Of a stretch of 5,262 nucleotides of DNA, positions 1-5,262 are shown one piece after another. Source of the DNA: Candidatus Poseidoniaceae archaeon. GTDB taxonomy: Archaea > Thermoplasmatota > Poseidoniia > Poseidoniales > Poseidoniaceae. How positions within the stretch are numbered: position 1 is the stretch's first letter; each line of letters opens with the position of its first letter. The stretch spans positions 14,869 to 20,130 of the forward strand of contig DUJC01000091.1 of the NCBI GenBank assembly GCA_013330015.1. Direction: 5' to 3'. The notes beneath the pieces are model-generated. The model saw only the letters and a list, made by a program, of their open reading frames with translations. It did not search any database and was not told the origin of the DNA. Position numbers and translations under genes: made by a program.

Positions 1-519
1 GCCAATGCATCTGATTGGGTCGGAAAAAGAAAATTCACAGGAGCATCATCGCTTGAAGAGGCGCACGGCCTTGCAGAAGCAGAATTGAGCATGCTTGGAG
101 GTGAATCCGAAGGACCAGTACAGCGATTGAACCCAGTCCTGACGGGGCTGAAAGAGACGCTCAACTCACTTCAAACACCTGCAAGTGTCGCTTCTGATTA
201 CGACAACGCTGGTGAAATGCTTGAAGTTCTCTCGGTTAAGGCAGAGCAGCTTTATTGTGATCAAACATCGCTCATTGCAAATCAAAACCTTTTGGAGATT
301 CTACGTACACAGGCTGCCATCCGCATGGCACAAGTCTACGTCCAATCTGCCTCGATGCGAACCGAATCGCGAGGCCTCCATCAACGCTCAGATTTCACAG
401 ATATTGACAATGAGCAACTCCATCACAACCTTATCTTTGCAGATGGAACAAACGCAATACTCGCCTTGCGAAAAGGGCCATCTGGAAATTGGATTCTACC
501 TCCTTCCGCTGCGGTTTGA
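1..519 (+). CDS. C-terminal part of an FAD-dependent succinate dehydrogenase/fumarate reductase/L-aspartate oxidase family flavoprotein (5' end outside window)
   Basis: The reading frame is open from base 1 to a TGA at 517-519 and gives the last 172 residues; the start lies outside the window. Residues 60-115 look like the helical bundle of the family's C-terminal domain. They are followed by the hallmark SMRTESRGLHQRSDF at 118-132, which matches the conserved R-x-ESRG-x-H-x-R-x-D signature found near the C-terminus of SdhA, FrdA and NadB. Members bind FAD and oxidise succinate or aspartate, or reduce fumarate. The FAD-binding and catalytic capping domains would be upstream, so the substrate cannot be decided here. 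No iron-sulfur subunit (SdhB/FrdB) follows, so if this is SdhA its partner is upstream or elsewhere. The superfamily call is firm; the choice between SdhA/FrdA and NadB is open. Confidence 0.8.
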   Translation, partial: ANASDWVGKRKFTGASSLEEAHGLAEAELSMLGGESEGPVQRLNPVLTGLKETLNSLQTPASVASDYDNAGEMLEVLSVKAEQLYCDQTSLIANQNLLEILRTQAAIRMAQVYVQSASMRTESRGLHQRSDFTDIDNEQLHHNLIFADGTNAILALRKGPSGNWILPPSAAV

Positions 520-526
520 TTATTTG
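515..526 (+). promoter_or_regulatory. Possible archaeal TATA box for the HIT gene
   Basis: The AT-rich stretch TTTGATTATTTG spans the stop codon of the flavoprotein gene. It is centred about 27 bases before the ATG at 548, the spacing expected of an archaeal TATA box for a leaderless transcript. There is no Shine-Dalgarno motif before that ATG, which fits leaderless initiation. The match is to composition and spacing only, and I see no clear BRE purine tract upstream, so this is tentative. Confidence 0.25.
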
Positions 527-547
527 TTCGGGCTGCTTCGCCTTACC

Positions 548-979
548 ATGGCAGAACCAACGTTGTTTGAACGCATTCTGTCTGGAGAGATTCCCTCGCA
601 TAAAATTGGGGAGGGCGAAGGGTGGTACGCTTTCCTCGATATCTTTCCAAGAAGAGAAGGCCATACACTGGTCATCCCTACAACACCCGTACAACGACTT
701 GCTCAACTCGATGAGCGTGAACGGTCACAATTAATGTCAGGCGTTGTCGAAGTCCAGACTCGACTTTCAAACTACTTTGGTACGACCGATTTTACAGTGC
801 TTATCCACGACGGCCCTCTTGCCGGGCAAGAAGTTCCACATGTCCACGTACACGTTCTTCCAAGGACGAAAGGCGATAACGGATCGACACTCGCTGCGAT
901 GTGGCCTCCAAATCCGTCTCACGATATAGACCACCAAGCGTTGGCTTCTCTTGCTGCCAACATAACGACGGAGGCTTGA
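548..979 (+). CDS. HIT (histidine triad) family nucleotide hydrolase/transferase
   Basis: The product is 143 residues, a normal length for a HIT protein. The ATG at 548 is chosen because the N-terminus then begins with the family's usual LFERILSGEIP segment (6-16), which precedes the first strands; the open frame further upstream only overlaps the flavoprotein gene. The triad is H98-V-H100-V-H102, inside GQEVPHVHVHVLPR (93-106). H100, the middle histidine, is expected to be the nucleophile that forms a nucleotidyl intermediate. HIT enzymes cleave nucleoside phosphoramidates, dinucleoside polyphosphates or similar nucleotide conjugates in the cytoplasm. The region after H87 (DGPLAGQEV, then the triad and TKGD) is closer to the Fhit branch, whereas the N-terminus resembles Hint, so the exact substrate is uncertain. 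The gene follows the flavoprotein gene by 28 bases and has no Shine-Dalgarno motif. Confidence 0.93.
   Translation: MAEPTLFERILSGEIPSHKIGEGEGWYAFLDIFPRREGHTLVIPTTPVQRLAQLDERERSQLMSGVVEVQTRLSNYFGTTDFTVLIHDGPLAGQEVPHVHVHVLPRTKGDNGSTLAAMWPPNPSHDIDHQALASLAANITTEA
970..974 (+). promoter_or_regulatory. Shine-Dalgarno-like GGAGG at the end of the HIT gene
   Basis: GGAGG lies seven bases before a GTG at 982, in frame with the acyltransferase, and five bases before an ATG at 980 in another frame. It is the only good Shine-Dalgarno match just ahead of any candidate start in the window, and it raises the possibility that the acyltransferase begins at GTG 982. It also encodes part of the HIT C-terminus, so it may be chance. 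Confidence 0.25.
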
Positions 980-1065
980 ATGTGGCCAAAGGCGTTGCAC
1001 CATCTGATGGCGTTGTTGATCATCGAGGAGAAGCGCTTCCCGTTCTCTCGAAGTCTTCGTCGAAC

Positions 1066-2607
1066 ATGAAGATGGAAAAACTCCTCAACACGCCGATGCC
1101 TTCGTTCGAGAAAGAAACTCCAGGGAGCCCTTTTTGGACCAAATTTGCGTTCTTCCTTTGCCGACGTACTGCTGCAAATCAGTTTCGAACGATTGAATAT
1201 TCGGGTATGGAAAAAATTCCAACAGACCGAGGCTCACTTTGTGCAGCGTGGCACACAAACGGACTCATCGATCCCCTTGGCATTATGCTTGCACATCCAA
1301 AAGAGTTCGTCATGGGCGGACGTCATGACTTGGTGACGCGTCCCGTGCTTTCGTTTTGGACTCGGCGATTGGCAGTACAACCAGTGGTTCGCAAAGCAGA
1401 GTTGCTCCGTGGAGGATGCAGTGAAGAAGAAGCTACGAATCTGAACGGTCGTTCCTTACTTACACTTGCAACCGGCATCGCAAGTGGATTTGGATGCGTC
1501 TTGTTTCCTGAAGGGACGAGCCATGATTTATCCCATATGATGCGATTTCGAACTGGGCCGATGCGCACAGTCCTTGCCGCAGCCGCCATCGCAAAAGGTT
1601 CAGGGAAGAAATGCCCTGTCATGCAGCCTGTAGGTTTGCATTTCCGCGTCCGCCATCACTACCGTACTGACATGTGGGTTGAATTTGGGGAACCGCACTA
1701 TCTTCCAGAAGATGATATCCCCGAGGATCTTATCCAGGCTGTGCAGAAGCGCGAATGGGTTGAACCCCCTGGAGATCTTGTTCGCTCACTTCGAGATGGA
1801 CTGCGCCCCCACCTTTCACCAATCACGCCAAACGTTTCGAGTTGGGACGAACACGGTGCATTCCACCTCGTCGCACAGCTTGAATCACGGATCTTGAATC
1901 AACCGCTCGATACATGGCGAAAAGAGGTTCTTGCCGCACGCCAAGTTCGTGACAGGTACCAAACTGAACCTGAAGATGAGGATGGAAAGCCAACTCCAGC
2001 CCATCACCCAATTGTCGAGATGGCTAAGGACGTACATTTGCAACTTGAAGAGTGTGGGCTTGATGGTCGAGATTTGGATGCCAAGGGAGAACGCTTGCGG
2101 ACAGGCAACCCTCTACGCGGAATTGGCTTTGGCCTCAAAACAGCATTCATGGCGATGTTGTTACCAGTTTTCCTTCTCTCACTCTCGCCTCAGTTGGTCC
2201 TTGGTCGATTTTTAGGCGATCGAACCGATGAAGGCGTCGATGCCAGAACGACCTACCAATTCCTTGCCGCAATGTTTGGCTCCGTCATTCTTTGGCCGTT
2301 CATGGCCCTCGTTGGCGCCGGGATACTATGGTTAAACTCCGGCGATATCAGTGCAATCACTTCGATCGATGTTCGCACAATGTTTGGAAACGAATCGATG
2401 CACTACGTTGGAGCATTTGTTCTTCTCTATGTTTCCATGATTCCGCTCTTTTGGGCATCAGGTAGAATGTTTGGATTGTGGTGGGATGGATACGTGGATG
2501 CTCGAAGAGCCTTCGCACGGATCTTTGTGAGCGGTACATACAAACAGACTCTCAATGAGAAGCTGAAGAATTTGAAAGGAGAACTCCAAAGCTCTCAGGA
2601 GCGTTGA
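1066..2607 (+). CDS. Membrane-associated phospholipid acyltransferase (PlsC/LPLAT superfamily, SCT1/GPT2-like) with three C-terminal membrane segments
   Basis: The 513-residue product is predicted to transfer a fatty acyl group to glycerol-3-phosphate or lysophosphatidate at the cytoplasmic membrane. LPLAT motifs appear in order: AAWHTNGLIDP (60-70), with catalytic H63 and D69 in an HX5D arrangement; a GGR/VQPVVR region (84-109); FPEGTSHD (147-154); and VMQPVGLHF (185-193). HX5D and FPEGxSHD, with the later T-x-N-x-x-x-W segment (254-260), are typical of the yeast Sct1/Gpt2 glycerol-3-phosphate acyltransferase branch and its bacterial relatives rather than short PlsC (HX4D). An acidic, Pro-containing linker near 300-320 leads to hydrophobic segments at about 359-380, 397-423 and 447-466 and a charged tail. 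ATG 1066 is preferred because the other genes use ATG without a Shine-Dalgarno; GTG 982 (541 residues) and ATG 1072 are alternatives. Acyl acceptor and donor are unknown. Confidence 0.85.
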   Translation: MKMEKLLNTPMPSFEKETPGSPFWTKFAFFLCRRTAANQFRTIEYSGMEKIPTDRGSLCAAWHTNGLIDPLGIMLAHPKEFVMGGRHDLVTRPVLSFWTRRLAVQPVVRKAELLRGGCSEEEATNLNGRSLLTLATGIASGFGCVLFPEGTSHDLSHMMRFRTGPMRTVLAAAAIAKGSGKKCPVMQPVGLHFRVRHHYRTDMWVEFGEPHYLPEDDIPEDLIQAVQKREWVEPPGDLVRSLRDGLRPHLSPITPNVSSWDEHGAFHLVAQLESRILNQPLDTWRKEVLAARQVRDRYQTEPEDEDGKPTPAHHPIVEMAKDVHLQLEECGLDGRDLDAKGERLRTGNPLRGIGFGLKTAFMAMLLPVFLLSLSPQLVLGRFLGDRTDEGVDARTTYQFLAAMFGSVILWPFMALVGAGILWLNSGDISAITSIDVRTMFGNESMHYVGAFVLLYVSMIPLFWASGRMFGLWWDGYVDARRAFARIFVSGTYKQTLNEKLKNLKGELQSSQER

Positions 2608-2637
2608 GTTCAAAACACCCAAACGCTCCGGTTCATC

Positions 2638-3264
2638 ATGGTCGATTCCGGGCAAGTCCAGCAAATCCGTCAGTGGCTTGCAAGTGAACGACTCGAAATT
2701 CGAGATAAGAACGACCCCCGAGCGGATGCACACTTTCTGGTTCGCTACCCTCCTGGCCCTCAAGGCCACATGTTCGCAGTCGTCTTACCAAAAGGAAGAG
2801 ACCTCGTTTTCGTTTCGAGCATGACGCGAGTCGATTTGGGCCAACAAGAGCAGATGAAGGAGCACATGAACGAAGAGCCAGAGGTCTGGTCGGAGTGGGT
2901 ACACGAGTGCCGCCTCTCGCTCATGCGTGCAGAGCTCGACTGGGGCATCCACATGGGTCACCAAGGCAAAGAAAAACCTGGGCCTCTCCAAGCATTCAAT
3001 GTGAGTTTGCCAATATGGCATGATGGGCTAAACAAGAACGCCCTCATGCACGGCCTGCGTCGTCTTTGGCTTGCCAAATTAAGCATGATTCATGAAATTA
3101 AATTCGCTTACGGTCCTGGGAAAGGAGAACCTGGTCCTGTTGATGATTGGACGGAGCAAAAGAAGCGCAAGCAACCCAAAGAAAGTGCACCAGAACCTGC
3201 TCAAATTGAGTACAACGATATGATGCCGTTTGGAACTGGATTGGATCCGGATGAATGGGCTTGA
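2638..3264 (+). CDS. Conserved-looking hypothetical protein, 208 aa, possibly DUF2299-like
   Basis: I do not recognise this protein with certainty. It has no signal peptide or membrane segment and should be cytoplasmic. Residues 5-20 form a helix (QIRQWLASE). A strand-rich segment follows (30-63), with DAHFLVRYP and GHMFAVVLPK, and then a long helical region (about 69-106, containing WSEWVHECRLSLM). This helix, strands, helix order, with a DxHFxxxYP segment, recalls the archaeal DUF2299 family and type III secretion chaperone-like folds; that is recall, not a search result. The C-terminal 50 residues look disordered, with a basic patch KKRKQPK at 175-181, then an acidic stretch ending in MMPFGTGLDPDEWA. 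The ATG follows the acyltransferase stop by 30 bases without a Shine-Dalgarno, so the two may be co-transcribed. Codon use resembles the neighbours, so it is probably a real gene. Confidence 0.75.
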   Translation: MVDSGQVQQIRQWLASERLEIRDKNDPRADAHFLVRYPPGPQGHMFAVVLPKGRDLVFVSSMTRVDLGQQEQMKEHMNEEPEVWSEWVHECRLSLMRAELDWGIHMGHQGKEKPGPLQAFNVSLPIWHDGLNKNALMHGLRRLWLAKLSMIHEIKFAYGPGKGEPGPVDDWTEQKKRKQPKESAPEPAQIEYNDMMPFGTGLDPDEWA

Positions 3265-3308
3265 ATGACACATTGCGCTCCTGCATTTTCTGACGCGTAA
3301 GGGTCGCG

Positions 3309-3318
3309 GTTAAGTAGT
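3309..3318 (+). promoter_or_regulatory. Weak TATA-like element upstream of the secreted protein gene
   Basis: The 88-base gap 3265-3352 separates this gene from the previous one and is the most likely place for an independent promoter. GGTTAAGTAG at 3309-3318 is the best TATA-like candidate. It would put transcription start near 3338-3342, leaving a short leader before ATG 3353. There is no Shine-Dalgarno and no clear hairpin with a T-run in the gap. The call rests on position and weak composition only. Confidence 0.2.
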
Positions 3319-3352
3319 GGTGAAGGCTGCTTCAATTCACACAGGTGTTACT

Positions 3353-3445
3353 ATGCGTCAAACAACCAAATCGATTACCCTCGTCAGCCTTTTTCTTCTG
3401 TCTCTATTCTCTGGAATGGTGATAGGAACAGAGCAAGCCGAAGCC
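3353..3445 (+). other. Signal peptide of the VWA/propeller protein
   Basis: The 31 residues comprise a basic n-region (R2, K6), a hydrophobic core rich in Leu, Phe, Val and Ile (8-24), and a polar c-region ending A29-E30-A31 before S32, a good signal peptidase I site. There is no lipobox cysteine and no twin arginine, so Sec export without lipid anchoring is expected. Surface retention, if any, would come from the unseen C-terminus. Confidence 0.85.
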
Positions 3446-5262
3446 TCTCAAGTCGTTATTACCGAAGCTGTTAGAATTGTTGACGGTGGAACGGCATCCG
3501 ACAATCAAGCCGCAGTTGCATCAGATAGTGAAGGAAACGTTCACATTGTCTGGGCAAGGAACACTCAACACCTGTACTATTCCATGCTTTCTCCACGCGG
3601 TGAAACCCTGATTGATGCGACGCAAATCACAAGCCCAGGACTACACAAGGTTTGGCACCCAGATATGGTTATCGATGACAATGACCGAATTCACCTGGTT
3701 TGGGCGGACAAGTCTGGTCAACACAAAATCATGTATACCTCGATCAACCCTTATCTCGCGCCACTCGATGGAATGGCTGCGGAAGATACTGCTATTTCCG
3801 TTATCGATGATACCATCATTTCCATGCGTGCCCAAGACCGTGACTGGCCATCCATTGATGTTGACAGCCAAGGCAACCTCCACATTGCCTGGCAAGATTC
3901 CTATGACGAGTTGCAGCAATTCTTCAACCAACCCCAAATCTACTACTCCATGATACAACCTGAGTTCAGTGGGGGAACGGTCCTCACACTCTTCGAAGAC
4001 ACACTCTTGACTCCGGTTATCGGACACAAGGGTCACCCGGACATCGTTGTAGACTCAAACGACCTCGTTCAAATCGCATGGGACGACACCCGTGGAGGAA
4101 AGGTCGAACTCGTTTTCCTCGTCGATACATCTGGATCGATGTACTCCGAATGGGCAGACGTTTGTACGGTTATTTACGGCGGTAACTTCGCAGCTGGAGG
4201 CTCCTTCCAAGGCCTCAAGCCAATGCTCCAAGAAGGAAACATGACGGTTTACGAAACCATCTATGGTCTCGGAAACACACTCCCTGGTGCTGCGAGCAGT
4301 GGCAACTGCGCAACACACAACAAGAATGCTGGGCCTCGTTCGACAGCTCTTGGTATCACACCAGGAGATGATTCTGGTGGCATTCGAAAACTTCCAGGAA
4401 CCGTCTACAACGGCAATACCTACTCTGGATACTCCGGAGAGGACTGGGGCCCAGGAACCAACTGGGCATGTCTTTCTTGGAAGGATTCACAGGGCAATGT
4501 TCCAGGAAACCCTCCGACTCAAGACGATCACAAGTGGAATCCGAACGCAACGAAGATTGCTATCCCGATTTCCGATGAAGGACCGAAAGACGGGGACCCT
4601 GCACAGCAAGCTGATGATACGACCTCCATCGAGGAAGCACACGACAACTGTGTCAACGCAGGCGTCGTCCCAGTCGGAATGTACGGACAAACCTACGGCG
4701 GTGCTACAAGCGTTCAATCACACTTCAAGGACTTGGCTCAGTGCCCGAACGGTGTCCAGAGCACAGCTGCACGAAACTGTCCAGGTAACACCATCCGGTC
4801 AACAGACGCTGGGGGACAGGTCTACGAGTTCCCATCCGGAAGCGGCGGTGCAAGCCAAATGTCGCTCCTTGTCGAAGCGATGGTTTACATCTCCACCAAC
4901 AACTCCCGTGAGATCTACATGTCTGTTCTCGACCCATATGGTAAGATGAACAACGACCTGAGCTGGGTTCCTGGTGTTTCTGGAACCGTTGCTCAGAATG
5001 GTGGCTACATAGAAGACACCGGAAAGGGCTCTGAGGGCCACCTTGTTGTTGTCAACGATACACGTGTCACGATTGATGACGCTTACTCGTTCCACCCATC
5101 GATTGGTGTTGACATGGAAGGTAACACGCACATCGCATGGATGGATGGACGTGACTACGGTTTCGAGAAGGACGTCAATTACGAGATATACTACACCAAA
5201 CTCCGACTTCAGGGTGCTGGAGAATTTGACGGTCGTGATGATGGTCTTTCCACATACGCCAT
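3353..5262 (+). CDS. Secreted beta-propeller protein with an inserted von Willebrand factor A (VWA) domain (3' end outside window)
   Basis: The frame is open from ATG 3353 to the window edge, giving 636 residues with no stop. A signal peptide is clear: basic MRQTTK, hydrophobic core 8-24, and an AEA site at 29-31. Mature residues 33-250 and 519-617 contain repeats of the form HPxIxxD-xxGNxHIxW-xD followed by IYYSxLxPxG. Conserved tryptophans are W67, W117, W180, W243 and W596, consistent with Asp-box/BNR-like propeller blades. Residues 251-515 form a VWA domain: VELVFLVDTSGSM has MIDAS D258, S260 and S262, T331 may be the MIDAS threonine, and D408 in ISDEGP the later aspartate. TDAGGQVYEF (484-493) fits the last VWA strand. 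Six cysteines lie only in the VWA part, and four N-x-S/T sequons (N296, N398, N516, N568) are present. A metal-dependent adhesion or ligand-binding role at the cell surface is inferred; the ligand is unknown and further blades probably follow. Confidence 0.88.
   Translation, partial: MRQTTKSITLVSLFLLSLFSGMVIGTEQAEASQVVITEAVRIVDGGTASDNQAAVASDSEGNVHIVWARNTQHLYYSMLSPRGETLIDATQITSPGLHKVWHPDMVIDDNDRIHLVWADKSGQHKIMYTSINPYLAPLDGMAAEDTAISVIDDTIISMRAQDRDWPSIDVDSQGNLHIAWQDSYDELQQFFNQPQIYYSMIQPEFSGGTVLTLFEDTLLTPVIGHKGHPDIVVDSNDLVQIAWDDTRGGKVELVFLVDTSGSMYSEWADVCTVIYGGNFAAGGSFQGLKPMLQEGNMTVYETIYGLGNTLPGAASSGNCATHNKNAGPRSTALGITPGDDSGGIRKLPGTVYNGNTYSGYSGEDWGPGTNWACLSWKDSQGNVPGNPPTQDDHKWNPNATKIAIPISDEGPKDGDPAQQADDTTSIEEAHDNCVNAGVVPVGMYGQTYGGATSVQSHFKDLAQCPNGVQSTAARNCPGNTIRSTDAGGQVYEFPSGSGGASQMSLLVEAMVYISTNNSREIYMSVLDPYGKMNNDLSWVPGVSGTVAQNGGYIEDTGKGSEGHLVVVNDTRVTIDDAYSFHPSIGVDMEGNTHIAWMDGRDYGFEKDVNYEIYYTKLRLQGAGEFDGRDDGLSTYA
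3503..4102 (+). repeat. Protein-level tandem repeats: propeller blades 1-4 (residues 51-250)
   Basis: Four copies of a D-x-x-x-x-[IV]-x-[IL]-x-W core end at W67, W117, W180 and W243, spaced 50, 63 and 63 residues apart. They read DSEGNVHIVW, DDNDRIHLVW, DSQGNLHIAW and DSNDLVQIAW. Copies 2-4 are preceded by HPDMVI, WPSIDV or HPDIVV, and copies 1-3 are followed by a YYS or MYTS strand. The copies are divergent at the DNA level, so this is an old protein repeat, not a recent DNA duplication. Confidence 0.8.
4103..4897 (+). other. VWA domain inserted in the fourth propeller blade (residues 251-515)
   Basis: The segment starts with VWA strand 1 and the MIDAS loop DTSGSM (258-263), directly after blade 4's IAWDDTRGGK (241-250). 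It ends with helix SLLVEAMVYIST (504-515), directly before REIYMSVLDPYG (519-530), which aligns with the second half of blade 1 (HLYYSMLSPRG, 73-83). Between T331 and D408 there is a long Gly/Trp/Asn-rich stretch (about 339-398) that ordinary VWA domains lack. Cysteines are C271, C319, C373, C433, C464 and C476. Domain edges are estimates by eye. Confidence 0.75.
5093..5203 (+). repeat. Propeller blade 5 after the VWA insert (residues 581-617)
   Basis: HPSIGVD (581-587), EGNTHIAW ending at W596, MDGRD, and EIYYTKL (611-617) reproduce the full blade pattern seen before the insert. This shows that the same propeller resumes after the VWA domain. The frame continues to the window edge. Confidence 0.8.

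Noticed and set aside
185..547. Upstream extension of the HIT reading frame
   Set aside because: It overlaps the flavoprotein C-terminus in another frame, and the HIT family N-terminus fits ATG 548; the upstream translation has no family similarity.
901..981. ATG 901 as the start of the acyltransferase
   Set aside because: It would overlap the HIT gene by 79 bases, and the added residues look like shadow translation; starts at 982 or 1066 are more plausible.
1323..1622. 99-codon open frame on the - strand
   Set aside because: It is antisense to the core motifs of the acyltransferase; its composition is that of a shadow frame.
3265..3352. Terminator or small RNA in the longest clear gap
   Set aside because: I found no stable hairpin followed by a T-run and no RNA-gene signature; TTTT at about 3286-3289 is too short and isolated to call a terminator.
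3641..4036. 131-codon open frame on the - strand
   Set aside because: It lies antisense to propeller blades 2-4, which are clearly coding on the + strand, and has no recognisable domain or start context.
4263..4949. 228-codon open frame on the + strand inside the VWA gene
   Set aside because: It overlaps the VWA/propeller gene completely in another frame, its product is a Ser/Thr/Arg-rich string without motifs, and the gene in the main frame has a signal peptide, MIDAS motif and repeats.
1..5262. Defence system, mobile element, CRISPR or phage cargo
   Set aside because: No transposase, integrase, nuclease, direct-repeat array or terminal inverted repeat is visible; all genes share orientation and similar codon use, which looks like ordinary chromosomal sequence.

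Overview
The window carries five protein-coding genes, all on the + strand: two are cut by the window edges and three are complete. I see no rRNA, tRNA, CRISPR array, insertion sequence or convincing terminator. The organism is most likely an archaeon, possibly a marine Euryarchaeote of the Poseidoniales (Marine Group II) type. This rests on indirect signs: ATG starts without Shine-Dalgarno motifs, a TATA-like stretch about 27 bases before one start, an archaeal-looking small orphan protein, and a large secreted von Willebrand A (VWA)/beta-propeller protein. There is no phylogenetic marker gene, so a bacterial origin is not excluded.

Layout. Positions 1-519 hold the C-terminal end of an FAD flavoprotein of the succinate dehydrogenase / fumarate reductase / L-aspartate oxidase family. 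A 28-base gap leads to a complete HIT-family nucleotide hydrolase/transferase (548-979). Next is a 513-residue membrane acyltransferase (about 1066-2607, possibly starting at GTG 982) with PlsC-type motifs and three C-terminal membrane segments. After 30 bases comes a 208-residue protein of unknown function (2638-3264). An 88-base gap, the longest clear intergenic stretch, precedes a secreted protein that starts at 3353 and runs off the right edge after 636 visible residues.

The first four genes are tightly spaced and could be co-transcribed, but their functions (redox flavoprotein, nucleotide hydrolysis, phospholipid acylation, unknown) do not form an obvious pathway. The last gene looks like a separate transcription unit for a cell-surface or exported protein.

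The two most interesting points are in the last and the third gene. In the secreted protein a complete VWA domain appears to be inserted inside a single blade of a beta-propeller, and all six visible cysteines lie in the insert. The acyltransferase carries the HX5D / FPEGxSHD motif variant known from eukaryotic and bacterial glycerol-3-phosphate acyltransferases. That is unexpected if the host makes only archaeal ether lipids.
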